Origin: Algibacillus agarilyticus
GTDB taxonomy: Bacteria > Pseudomonadota > Gammaproteobacteria > Enterobacterales > Alteromonadaceae
Length of the DNA: 64,000 nt
Direction: 5' to 3'
NCBI RefSeq assembly: GCF_003286125.1
Contig: NZ_QMED01000011.1
Span: 62,001 to 126,000, forward strand
Both the position numbers and the translations under genes were made by a program. The number at the start of each line of letters is the position of its first letter. Position 1 is the first letter of the stretch. The notes beneath the pieces were generated by a model. That model saw only the letters and a list, made by a program, of their open reading frames with translations. It did not search any database and had not been told where the DNA came from. Shown here one piece after another: positions 20,562 through 29,131 of the stretch.

Positions 20562-20688
20562 TAGTCAAAGCGATCGGGTTTTAGGGGAAGCTGTCAAGCT
20601 TCGAGACCCCATGAGCATATGCTCTACTATGTGATTGGGGCGAGTAAGCGCTGACAATGAACCATAAAACCTGAGCGAGAAGACTATA
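20560..20688 (+). repeat. MITE-like repeat, copy C (short form, tandem with B)
   Basis: A second 129-base copy in the same orientation, overlapping copy B by one shared TA (junction GACTATATAGTC). It differs from B at only a few positions (GGGGAAGCTGTC for GGGGCAGCCGTC; GAGACCCC for GAGACGCC). Confidence 0.95.
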
Positions 20689-20763
20689 GCAATCAGCGTT
20701 AATAAGAGATCAAGATTAGCGTAGGAAAAAAGCTTGATCACAAGCTAATGAACACTAATTTTA

Positions 20764-20805
20764 TAAAAAACCATCGGCGTACAGGCAGACACGACCGATG
20801 GTTTG
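20764..20805 (-). terminator. Rho-independent terminator of the molybdenum hydroxylase operon
   Basis: On the minus strand AAACCATCGG pairs with CCGATGGTTT across a 17-base loop, followed by TTTAT. It begins about 28 bases after the stop of the large-subunit gene. Confidence 0.8.
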
Positions 20806-20832
20806 ATCAATTAAATATCAAACATAAATCGT

Positions 20833-23082
20833 TTATACCGGTAAAGGCTTAAAGGGCATATCACGGTAGCGTTTACCCGATGCGGCAAAAATAGCATTGC
20901 TTAATGCAGGCGCAAAAGGCCCAACGCCTGGTTCACCTAACCCCGTTGAAGGTTCATTTGAATCGATAGCATGCACACGTACATTCGGCATTTCATTGTG
21001 TCTAAGAACCGGATAATCATGAAAATTAGAATTAACCACAGCCCCTTCTTTAAACACGATTTCAGTATATAAAGACAAACTCATACCCATAACAACAGCA
21101 CCTTCCATTTGCGCTTTGGCACCATCTAAATTGAGAACCTGACCACAATCAATTGCGCAATCTACATTTAACACCTTAATATTATCGCCATCCACTTTAA
21201 CATGCACCGCCATGGCAACATATGAATGAAAACTATAATGAACCGCTAAGCCGATCCCTTCACCTTTAGGCAATGCTTTACCATAGCCCGACTTATCGGC
21301 AGCTAACGCCAATACCGTTTTAGAACGTTGGCAAATTTCTTGCTGTTTAGGTGCTTTATTCGCATCATACAACTCGTTCAGCATGGTCAATGTGTCTTTA
21401 CCTGTTTTATGCGCTAACTCGTCTGCAAACGTACCAAAAGCAAAGCCAATAAAAATAGCATAAACAGCTCGATACCAACCAATGCGAGTGTGCGCTGGCG
21501 CATATCCCGTTTCGGCAGCAAAATTAGACACATTAAAAGGATGAGAATTAATCGCCCCTAATGCCCCCTTAGGCGCACGATCTAAAGATGAATTAAACAA
21601 CGAATTAATCGATGGAAAAGCGGCACGATGCAACCACCCCGTTACATTACCGTTGGCATCTAACGACGCTTCAATATGCTGAGCACTAATCGAATGATAA
21701 TAACCGGTACGCATATCCTCTTCACGCGACCAAATTAATTGAACAGGGGCTTTTATCGCTTGAGAAATAGCGGCAGCCTCATGTACATAATCACATTTAA
21801 ATTTACGCCCAAAGGCACCACCTGAAATCATCACATGAACTAAAATATCTTTGGGTTTGCGATCTAAAAACGTGCCTAATACTTTTTGAATATCTTCAGG
21901 GCTTTGCGTCGAAGCCCACACTTCGCAACTGTCCTCTTTAACCCAAACAACACTCGCGTTAGGCTCCATAGGGGCATGACATAAATGCCCCCCAGTATAA
22001 GTCGCTTTAACGGTGTCTTTAGCATCTGCAAATGCTTTTTCAACATTACCGCGGTTAAACACTTGTTTTGCTGGCTTTTCAACACTTTCAACTAATAGCT
22101 GACGATACGCTTTGGTGTCGTAATCACCATGCTCACCTTTATTCCATTCTACTTTTAACGCTTTAACGCCTTGTTGAGCTGTCCATGTGTTATCAGCAAC
22201 AACCGCAACGCCCCCTAAAGAGCCATAAGGTAATTTTAAAGGATCAATAACGACAACATCCAACACCCCTTTAATGTTTAAAGCGGCTGTTTTATCAACT
22301 GACTTTAACGTACCGCCCATAACCGGGCAATGCACAATAGCGGCGTAGCGCAGCCCAGGTATTTTGGTATCTACGCCGTATTGGCGTTCACCTTTTACAA
22401 CCATCGACAAATCATGTCGAGGTAATTCAGTACCAATATATTTATATTCTGCTTTATTTTTTAAGGTAGGTTTTTCCGGTACCGGTAAACCAGCAGCTAT
22501 TGTCGAAAGTTCGCCATAAGATAAACGCTTACCATTAGCGGCATTATAAACATAATGGTTTTGCGCATAACAATTACTTAAATTGACCTGCCAAACTTTA
22601 GCGGCAGCCGCAATTAACATCGCTTTAGCCGCTGCACCCGCCTCTCGCATGGGAGTTAGCATGACACGCGCACTGTTTGAGCCGCCCGTACTTTGTGGCC
22701 CGTATTTGTCTTTATCACCATCGGCTTGTTTAACCGTCACACGAGACCAATCCGCATCCATTTCGTCGGCTACCGCAGCAGGCAATGCGGTACTAATACC
22801 TTGTCCCATTTCACAACGACCACAATATAATGTTAAATCACCGTTTTCATATAAGTGAATAAAAGCATTAGGGTTAAATGGTGACGCATCACTTAAACTC
22901 GTTTCAGCGGCAACGCCTACCGCCGGCATAGCCAAACCGATCGCTAACCCACCTGAAGTGGTCGCCATAATTTTAAAAAAGTGGCGACGAGAAACGCCCT
23001 CAGTCGGTAAGTTTTTATCTGTCGCTAACGGTGTTTTATTTAAATGTTGTTCGGCTAAAGCCAGTAATACATCTTCATTCAT
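20833..23082 (-). CDS. Molybdopterin-binding aldehyde/isoquinoline oxidoreductase large subunit, Tat-exported
   Basis: A 749 aa catalytic subunit of the xanthine-oxidase superfamily, IorB-like (isoquinoline 1-oxidoreductase beta). A twin-arginine signal SRRHFFK lies at about residues 31-37, followed by a hydrophobic stretch, so the enzyme is exported folded with its cofactor. The duplicated Mo-binding domains carry GRCEMGQGISTALPAAVADE, SGGAFGRKFKCD and, near the C-terminus, GLGEPGVGPFAPALSNAI with the catalytic Glu. It is three bases downstream of the 2Fe-2S subunit gene. The substrate (aldehyde or N-heterocycle) cannot be told from sequence. The cytochrome c subunit often found beside such pairs is absent. 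Confidence 0.9.
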   Translation of the reverse strand: MNEDVLLALAEQHLNKTPLATDKNLPTEGVSRRHFFKIMATTSGGLAIGLAMPAVGVAAETSLSDASPFNPNAFIHLYENGDLTLYCGRCEMGQGISTALPAAVADEMDADWSRVTVKQADGDKDKYGPQSTGGSNSARVMLTPMREAGAAAKAMLIAAAAKVWQVNLSNCYAQNHYVYNAANGKRLSYGELSTIAAGLPVPEKPTLKNKAEYKYIGTELPRHDLSMVVKGERQYGVDTKIPGLRYAAIVHCPVMGGTLKSVDKTAALNIKGVLDVVVIDPLKLPYGSLGGVAVVADNTWTAQQGVKALKVEWNKGEHGDYDTKAYRQLLVESVEKPAKQVFNRGNVEKAFADAKDTVKATYTGGHLCHAPMEPNASVVWVKEDSCEVWASTQSPEDIQKVLGTFLDRKPKDILVHVMISGGAFGRKFKCDYVHEAAAISQAIKAPVQLIWSREEDMRTGYYHSISAQHIEASLDANGNVTGWLHRAAFPSINSLFNSSLDRAPKGALGAINSHPFNVSNFAAETGYAPAHTRIGWYRAVYAIFIGFAFGTFADELAHKTGKDTLTMLNELYDANKAPKQQEICQRSKTVLALAADKSGYGKALPKGEGIGLAVHYSFHSYVAMAVHVKVDGDNIKVLNVDCAIDCGQVLNLDGAKAQMEGAVVMGMSLSLYTEIVFKEGAVVNSNFHDYPVLRHNEMPNVRVHAIDSNEPSTGLGEPGVGPFAPALSNAIFAASGKRYRDMPFKPLPV

Positions 23083-23084
23083 TA

Positions 23085-23564
23085 CTATGCTCCTGCCATT
23101 TTATTATTAGCCATTTCTTTAGCTGCCGATTTAATCGCTTGCTTAATGCGTTGATAAGTACCACAACGGCATATGTTGCCCGACATCGCCGTATCAATTT
23201 GCTCATCGGTGGGTTCTGGTGTCGTCGCTAAAAAACTCGCTGCATTCATAATTTGTCCAGCCTGACAATAACCACATTGCGGTACTTTATGCTCTACCCA
23301 CGCTTTTTGTAGTGGGTGATCAGCCGCTAAAGAAAGTCCTTCAATCGTTGTTACGTTTTTATCTTTCAGAGCCGCCATTGGCATAACACAAGAGCGCGTA
23401 GCCGCACCATCAACCAACACAGTACAAGCGCCACACAAACCAGACCCACAACCAAATTTTGTGCCAGTTTTTTCTAATGTATCGCGCAAATACCAAAGAA
23501 GTGGCATTGATTCATCAACCTCAATGGGGTAGCTAATATTGTTTATATTAATTTTGTTTTGCAT
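23085..23564 (-). CDS. 2Fe-2S subunit of molybdenum hydroxylase (IorA-like)
   Basis: A 159 aa electron-transfer subunit. The plant-ferredoxin-type cluster ligands are in [15 protein letters not shown] (about residues 39-53) and the second, alpha-helical 2Fe-2S domain has [10 protein letters not shown] and [11 protein letters not shown]. It has no signal sequence of its own and would be co-exported with the Tat-bearing large subunit encoded next. Confidence 0.92.
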   Translation of the reverse strand: MQNKININNISYPIEVDESMPLLWYLRDTLEKTGTKFGCGSGLCGACTVLVDGAATRSCVMPMAALKDKNVTTIEGLSLAADHPLQKAWVEHKVPQCGYCQAGQIMNAASFLATTPEPTDEQIDTAMSGNICRCGTYQRIKQAIKSAAKEMANNKMAGA

Positions 23565-23890
23565 GGTGTTTTACTCTTTGTGTGTTTAGGTAATTTAACC
23601 AGTTATATAACGCAGTTGCAATAAAGTTATAACCTTAAATAAGATCAGACTTATACGCTTTAAATAATGATCCAGCATAAGTGCAGTAATAAATAACTAT
23701 AGATTAAAAATAAACGTCAGATATCAGAATGGAATAATTAAAATTAAATAACAAACAAGATGCGATGAAGCGGCTCTAAAACAACACCGTAAACCATTCA
23801 GCATCTAAAATAAATTTGCAAAACCAATGAATTTACAGGTGAAATGAATTTACCGGGACATCCATGCAAGATTTTTAAAAGCCAGAAAAG

Positions 23891-24094
23891 TGAATAAATA
23901 ACGCGATCAACTCACTCATATATCAAACACAATGTCGCCAAAATCGGTTAAATCTTTATTTTCTTAGAGTGGCTGTCCCAGATAGTTGCCTCCAACAAAA
24001 TGAATAAATAACGTGATCAACTCACTCATTTATCAAACACAATGTCGCCAAAATCGGTTAAATCTTTCTTTTCTTAGGGTGGCTGTCCCCGATA
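23891..24094 (-). repeat. Tandem 94-base duplication, REP-like
   Basis: Two nearly identical 94-base units (23891-23984 and 24001-24094; period 110) differ at about six positions. Read on the minus strand each unit begins near GGGACAGCCAC and includes AAAGATTTAACCGATTTTGG and GAGTGAGTTGATC. The second unit (24001-24094) supplies the 3' end of the adjacent orphan gene. GGGACAGCCAC-type boxes resemble REP elements associated with IS200-like transposases, but no transposase gene is present; this assignment is inference. Confidence 0.75.
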
Positions 24095-24972
24095 ATTTGT
24101 TTGAAATGTAACTTAATCAATTCTGAGTAAATATAAAACATATCTCTATTTACATGTACGTTTAAATATAACGAGGATTCATTTTCAAAACTAGAGTAGA
24201 TATTAAAAAATGGATATTTCGAAATTGGAAACCAAAATTCTGGTAGGCTTGTGTAGTAGTGCTTGGGGTTATAATAACTTTCCTGTATCAATTGCTTATT
24301 TCCGCCTATAAAATATGAAAAATCTAATCTCCCTGATTTATTTTTTTTATCGTAAATAGACTTACTATCCAACACTATCCCATCAAGAAGTGTATTTGAA
24401 CTCTCTCTGTACCATACATTGATGCCTTGCTGATTTTGATTATTCAATTTTTTATAACCAAAAGAAGGAAACTGAAATATACTTTCTATGAAACTTAAAA
24501 TATTTTTAGAGCTTATGTTATTAAAATTAATATTGTCTTTATCAAAAGGATCAACTGATAGACACTCCTCCTTTTTATTTTTGTAAACCGCTTTATTTAC
24601 GTAATTAAGATATTGCCTAAATTTCTCTTTTTCTAAACACTTAGCTTTCATCACGGACTTATAATAATGGCATATTTGATCCGCCCATGGCGTTTCCTCG
24701 CTCTCATTATTCTGCTTTTTTAAAGTATTCAAAAATTCAGACGCATATTGCCCCTTAGTCAAACGTTGCTTGATTGACTCGACTTCTATTTTAGAAAGCT
24801 CTTCGTCTACTTGGTTTATATAAAAATCAGATTGTTTTATACACTTATCTAACACAAATGGGCTACTCCACCCTTTGTCTAAAAGTAATTTTCCCCGGTG
24901 ATAATAATTTTCACTTTCTTTAACTAATACTTCGTGTATTAATTCATCAAGTAGCTTTTGTTGCTCTAACAT
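24058..24972 (-). CDS. AT-rich orphan gene, hypothetical protein
   Basis: A 304 aa protein I do not recognise. It is rich in Lys, Asn, Glu, Tyr and Ser with no signal peptide, no membrane helix and no metal-binding motif; the first 130 residues look helical and charged, the rest mixed alpha/beta. Its base composition (AT-rich wobble positions) differs from its neighbours, which suggests acquisition by transfer. The last ten residues, GDSHPKKRKI, come from the duplicated REP-like unit, so the original C-terminus may have been replaced. Its ATG overlaps the terminal codon and stop of a broken upstream frame (ATGTTAG), the arrangement of a coupled gene pair. Confidence 0.6.
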   Translation of the reverse strand: MLEQQKLLDELIHEVLVKESENYYHRGKLLLDKGWSSPFVLDKCIKQSDFYINQVDEELSKIEVESIKQRLTKGQYASEFLNTLKKQNNESEETPWADQICHYYKSVMKAKCLEKEKFRQYLNYVNKAVYKNKKEECLSVDPFDKDNINFNNISSKNILSFIESIFQFPSFGYKKLNNQNQQGINVWYRESSNTLLDGIVLDSKSIYDKKNKSGRLDFSYFIGGNKQLIQESYYNPKHYYTSLPEFWFPISKYPFFNIYSSFENESSLYLNVHVNRDMFYIYSELIKLHFKQIIGDSHPKKRKI

Positions 24973-25247
24973 CCATCAACCTTTTCTAAAGTATAGAAAA
25001 TCTTCCCAGTAGAATTTCCTTTAGTATCTCTATGAATTGGCACCCATGCAGGACGGCACCAATGCTATTGATATGGTCACTCCACATTCGGCATCATAAT
25101 GTACCATGATTGCAAGCGAGCATGCTCATCGTCATTTTCATAAAAATACAGTGTGGTTGACACTTTATAACCGGTAGCGATTGAACACAAACCCCAATCA
25201 TACACTGCGCTCAATAAACCGTTTAAAAAATTAAGATCTCCCCCTCT
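24966..25247 (-). pseudogene. Broken gene directly upstream of the orphan gene
   Basis: A continuous minus-strand frame of about 93 codons with protein-like composition, interrupted by TGA (25077-25079) and TAG (25065-25067). It reads RGGDLNFLNGLLSAVYDWG, then YKVSTTLYFYENDDEHARLQ, and after the stops VPIHRDTKGNSTGKIFYTLE and KVDGC. Its final stop TAG (24966-24968) overlaps the start of the orphan gene by four to seven bases, so the two were probably one operon. The 5' end is lost near poly-G and poly-T tracts at 25222-25245. I do not recognise the family. A toxin-immunity or other two-gene accessory module is possible but unproven. Confidence 0.6.
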
Positions 25248-25338
25248 TTAACGCATTTATCGCCGGTATGTCATCCGGCTGTAGCATACATCGCGTTTAA
25301 TTTAGCGACAATCAATTTGCTTAACCGTTTGGTTTGCC

Positions 25339-27039
25339 ATGCGTTTTTTATACTTGTGTGTGAGTTTGTTTTTTTGTTTGAGTGTTAATTCGGGTTGCAC
25401 CTCGTCGTCTTCGCTTTTATTACCTATAAATAAAACACCTATAAATAAAGCACCGATCAATAAAGCGCATTTAAATACAAACACCTCACGCAAAATCACG
25501 ATATTACACACTAATGATCATCATGGTCGTTTTTGGGTTAACTCAGATAATGAATACGGTATGGCTGCACGCCAAACATTGCTTAATCAATTACGCCAAC
25601 AAGCCCAAACTCAAGGCAGTACGGTATTGCTGTTATCGGGTGGTGATATAAATACGGGCGTACCAGAATCTGATTTGCTCAAAGCCGAGCCCGATTTTAA
25701 AGCCATGAGTTTACTCGGCTACGATGCCATGGCGCTGGGCAATCACGAATTTGATAATCCGCGCGCTATACTCAACAAACAGCAACAATGGGCTCACTTT
25801 CCATTATTATCAGCCAATATTATTGATACAAAAAGTCAAAAACCGGCGTTTCAACCTTATGCTTTGTTTAATAAAAAGGGGCTAAATATTGCCGTAATCG
25901 GCCTAACAACACCCGATACGGCTAAAATAGCCAACCCCAAATACATCGCCGATTTGCAGTTTATTGATCCCGCCTTAGCCCTTAAAAACACCGTCAAACA
26001 AATAAAAGCAACACAGCACCTCGACTTAACCATTGCGGTTACGCATATGGGGCACTATGCCGATGCTAAGCACAACACAAATGCCCCCGGTGATGTCACA
26101 CTTGCCCGCAATTTACCCGCCGGTATGTTGAATTTAATTATTGGTGGCCATTCGCAAGAACCGGTTTGCATGAAAAAAAGCGTTAAAAATAGGCCTGTCG
26201 ACTTTAAAGCCGGACAAGCCTGTTGGCCCGACCAACAAAATGGTACGTGGATCATGCAGGCACATGAATGGGGAAAATATGTGGGTAAAGCCGAGCTTAT
26301 TATTGAGCAAGGCAAGGTTAAGTTGCTTAGTTATGAATTAATTCCGGTTAACCTTAAACACCGAGATAATAATAACCAAGCGACAACATGGGTTACCCCT
26401 TACATCACACCGGATAAGCACCTTACCCAATTTTTATATCCTTATTTTGAACAAGCGAGTGAACAATTAAAGCAACCAATTGCACAAATCATGGGGACAT
26501 TTGTGGGTGATCGCAACGCTGTACGCACTCAGCAAACTAATTTAGGGCAACTTATTTTGAGTGCACAAATGCAAGCCGTTAATGCGGATGTGGGTATTAT
26601 TAGTTCGGGCGGTATTCGACACTCAATTGCCTCTGGCCAAGTGTTGTATCGTGATATTCTAAAAGTGCATCCGTTTAAAAACCGTATTAGTTACATCGAT
26701 TTTTCTGGCCAAGCGTTGCTCGATTATTTAAACCACGTTGTAAAATTTTCACCTGATTCAGGTGCGTATCCTCAACTTCGCGGTTGTGACTTTACGTTAA
26801 AAAACGGCAATATAAGCCAATTATTAATTAACGGTTCTCCGCTCACGCTACATAAAAGCTATCGCTTAAGTATTAATAGTTATAATGCGGTTGGCGGCGA
26901 TGGTTATCCTAAACTACAAGATCACCCGCATTACACCGAAACTCAAAAAATAGATGCCAACGTGCTTAAAGAATATATGGCGCAACAAAATCAGGTTATT
27001 CAAGCGAGCCAATATTCACCTCAAAAAAATCAACTTTAA
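25339..27039 (+). CDS. 5'-nucleotidase / metallophosphatase lipoprotein (UshA-like)
   Basis: Hydrolyses nucleotides, and possibly cyclic or sugar nucleotides, outside the cytoplasm. The 566 aa protein has a lipoprotein signal (CLSVNSGCTS, Cys at residue 20), then a low-complexity linker with repeated INKAPINKA. The metallophosphoesterase domain shows HTNDHHGRF (about 55-63), GGDINTG, GNHEFD and THMGH, GGHSQEP for the dimetal site. The C-terminal 5'-nucleotidase domain (about 375-545) includes NLGQLILSAQMQ, SSGGIRHSI and the nucleoside-clamp-like NSYNAVGGDGYP. It is a single gene; the next gene converges on it 21 bases away. Confidence 0.92.
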   Translation: MRFLYLCVSLFFCLSVNSGCTSSSSLLLPINKTPINKAPINKAHLNTNTSRKITILHTNDHHGRFWVNSDNEYGMAARQTLLNQLRQQAQTQGSTVLLLSGGDINTGVPESDLLKAEPDFKAMSLLGYDAMALGNHEFDNPRAILNKQQQWAHFPLLSANIIDTKSQKPAFQPYALFNKKGLNIAVIGLTTPDTAKIANPKYIADLQFIDPALALKNTVKQIKATQHLDLTIAVTHMGHYADAKHNTNAPGDVTLARNLPAGMLNLIIGGHSQEPVCMKKSVKNRPVDFKAGQACWPDQQNGTWIMQAHEWGKYVGKAELIIEQGKVKLLSYELIPVNLKHRDNNNQATTWVTPYITPDKHLTQFLYPYFEQASEQLKQPIAQIMGTFVGDRNAVRTQQTNLGQLILSAQMQAVNADVGIISSGGIRHSIASGQVLYRDILKVHPFKNRISYIDFSGQALLDYLNHVVKFSPDSGAYPQLRGCDFTLKNGNISQLLINGSPLTLHKSYRLSINSYNAVGGDGYPKLQDHPHYTETQKIDANVLKEYMAQQNQVIQASQYSPQKNQL

Positions 27040-27060
27040 TGCGGGTTGTGAATAACCGAT

Positions 27061-27999
27061 TTATTTACCCACAATGGTAAAATGAATCGGCTCTATATTG
27101 GCTAAGCCATAATGATGCAATTTTGAACGCGACCCTTCGCCATGAGCTTTAGGCGGATAATAAAGCGCTTTCGCATCTAAATCATCGCCAAAGACGTCAT
27201 CTAATACCGAACGAATTTCGCTTAAGGTTTTTTCTTGGTTGTTATTAAAATTAGGGCGTTTGCGCACCGTGTGGCCTAACTCAATTAAACGGTAAAAATA
27301 TTTATTTGCGAGGTCAAATAAGGGTTCTGGCACATCACGATTATGGCTAACAACAACCGATTTATCACTCGCGCAAAACTCAAGTAACGCCGCATAAAAA
27401 CACAATGGCTTGTTTGCCATGTCTACACAGGTTTGCGTTTTTGAAAACAATAACGTTTTCTGCTTTAAATCTAACGTTAACACCGCGGGGATGTCTTTTA
27501 TCTTGTTTTCAGTCGATATATCACGCCCGACTAAATTCCAAAAACGAATATAATTTTGGCTCAAAAAGACAATAAACAAGGCAAACAACAGCGGGTATAT
27601 ACTTATATAATGACTAAATTCCGCTCGATGCGAGCGTAAAACTAAAACGATATCTTGCTGAGGGGCAACTAAAATACGTTCAATTAGTTGTGTGTTTTCA
27701 AACTCAGCTAAATACACGCCTTGCAACCCAACTAACGTCACGGGTAATAATGCTTGTTGCAAAGACATGTTTAATTTTTCAATGTAACGTCGTACTCGTT
27801 TAGGTTCACCGGCAATACTCATCGCGGAGTTCGCTATTTGGATCTGATCTAAATCTAACGCCACTCGGTTTTCAACACTATGACTGGCCAATTCAATTAA
27901 CTGTTGATGGTTTTTGTAAGCCCCTACCCCGTAGGCAACTTGCAACAACAACCACACCGCCAATAAACTCACACAAAATCGCAGCTTAATGTGCAGCAT
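27061..27999 (-). CDS. Uncharacterised two-helix membrane protein
   Basis: A 312 aa protein I do not recognise. Membrane segments lie at about residues 7-27 and 129-149, leaving a roughly 100-residue periplasmic domain and a 160-residue cytoplasmic tail. The topology is that of a receptor or signal transducer, but no HAMP, kinase, GGDEF, EAL or methyl-accepting domain is evident. The tail has a helical region near LSEIRSVLDDVFGDDL that could be part of a winged-helix fold; this is speculation. Its ATG shares one base with the stop of the preceding binding-protein-like gene (TAATG), so the two are translated together and probably act together. Confidence 0.7.
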   Translation of the reverse strand: MLHIKLRFCVSLLAVWLLLQVAYGVGAYKNHQQLIELASHSVENRVALDLDQIQIANSAMSIAGEPKRVRRYIEKLNMSLQQALLPVTLVGLQGVYLAEFENTQLIERILVAPQQDIVLVLRSHRAEFSHYISIYPLLFALFIVFLSQNYIRFWNLVGRDISTENKIKDIPAVLTLDLKQKTLLFSKTQTCVDMANKPLCFYAALLEFCASDKSVVVSHNRDVPEPLFDLANKYFYRLIELGHTVRKRPNFNNNQEKTLSEIRSVLDDVFGDDLDAKALYYPPKAHGEGSRSKLHHYGLANIEPIHFTIVGK

Positions 28000-28970
28000 T
28001 ATATTCCCCCCCCAGTGGTGAAATTAACTTTGGTTAAAACATCACACGCATGAAAAATAGTGATTTGATTATAATAAGATGAACTTTGCTGCCGAGCATG
28101 CTCGCTCAAAACAGACTGAACACTACAAAGTAGTTCGGGGTTTTGCTGGGTCATTTTTAAATACCATTTACTGCCACTTATATTGCTGCTGATCGGCGCA
28201 ATATAGTTTTGACTAAAACGTAAACTATCTTCTTGTTGCCAATATGATGCAATAATATCGACTTGCCCATTGGCTAATAAATCACGCAACGCCATGTGCG
28301 AATTAACATACACAATATCTAAATTTTCTAATTCAATACCCAACTGTTTAAATTTACCTTTAGGTAACATGTGGCCTGAGCGACTGCTTGGGTAGTCAAG
28401 CAAGCCTATTTTTTTATCTAAAAAATAGGCTTTTTCTAACCGGGGTTTCTCTTTTAACGACATAAAATAAGCGGTATAAGCTGGATATCCAGCAACCGAT
28501 ACATAGTTATAAGTAAGCTCAGCCGCAAAAGCCTGCATTAGGTTTTCTTTTGCTAAAATTAAATCAGCTATCCCCTTACCTAAAAAATCAATCGAATCGC
28601 TAATTTTATAGCCCCAATAAGTCCGAATTTGGCTAAATTGCCGAGCAACCGTGGGGTCATGGCATAACTGTTGGGTCAGGGTTTCGGCGACCGATTTAGA
28701 AGGGGCATATACAATAAAAGGATCAAGCGCTGAGTTTTCATGAATAACACAATCAATCGATAGTTTTTCAACACGTGATAAATGAATATGGTCAAGCTTG
28801 ACAACCCCTAATCCAACAAACCACACCAATACAATCGACATAAAAAAGACAATTAAAATGATGGATTTAGGTATATGAGGCTCAGAAAGAACTGAAAAGT
28901 TTAATTGCATTGTCGAATAGCCCCTTGGAATCAACATAAAATTATTTATTGAATAAGTAAATTTACCCAA
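27999..28970 (-). CDS. Membrane-anchored PhnD-like substrate-binding protein
   Basis: A 323 aa protein with one N-terminal membrane helix (about residues 37-58) and a periplasmic domain resembling type 2 binding proteins of the phosphate/phosphonate (PhnD) group: LLDYPSSRSGHMLPKGKFK (about 191-209) matches the family's DPxSxSGxxLP loop, followed by VYVNSHMALRDLLANGQVDI. No permease or ATPase accompanies it. The usual cleavable signal is replaced by an uncleaved anchor preceded by about 36 residues, although an internal start at Met21 is possible. The 3' end has a run of eight G (28006-28013) just before the stop. It is probably the sensor half of a module with the downstream two-helix protein. 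Confidence 0.72.
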   Translation of the reverse strand: MGKFTYSINNFMLIPRGYSTMQLNFSVLSEPHIPKSIILIVFFMSIVLVWFVGLGVVKLDHIHLSRVEKLSIDCVIHENSALDPFIVYAPSKSVAETLTQQLCHDPTVARQFSQIRTYWGYKISDSIDFLGKGIADLILAKENLMQAFAAELTYNYVSVAGYPAYTAYFMSLKEKPRLEKAYFLDKKIGLLDYPSSRSGHMLPKGKFKQLGIELENLDIVYVNSHMALRDLLANGQVDIIASYWQQEDSLRFSQNYIAPISSNISGSKWYLKMTQQNPELLCSVQSVLSEHARQQSSSYYNQITIFHACDVLTKVNFTTGGGI

Positions 28971-29131
28971 CCTTTGTAACTCATTGATATTAAATAAATA
29001 TTAACAAGAAATTATGAGTTTTATTAAGTCATTCCTACGCCATAAAAAATCACTAAAATTCGTTGCAAATTCAAGGTGCTAGTGACCTTTAACACGATCA
29101 AACCTGACAAAAGATAAAACGGAAATAGAAC

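Noticed and set aside
23585-23890. Search for a gene or remnant in the gap upstream of the 2Fe-2S subunit gene
   Set aside because: Only AT-rich sequence with frequent stops in every frame was seen; a short imperfect repeat (AATGAATTTAC) is not enough to report.
25339-25500. Repeated INKAPINKA coding stretch as a phase-variable tract
   Set aside because: Only about four imperfect short units in a lipoprotein linker; the linker is expected to be low complexity.
27061-28970. The two-gene membrane module as a complete ABC transporter
   Set aside because: There is no ATPase and the partner has only two membrane helices, too few for a permease.
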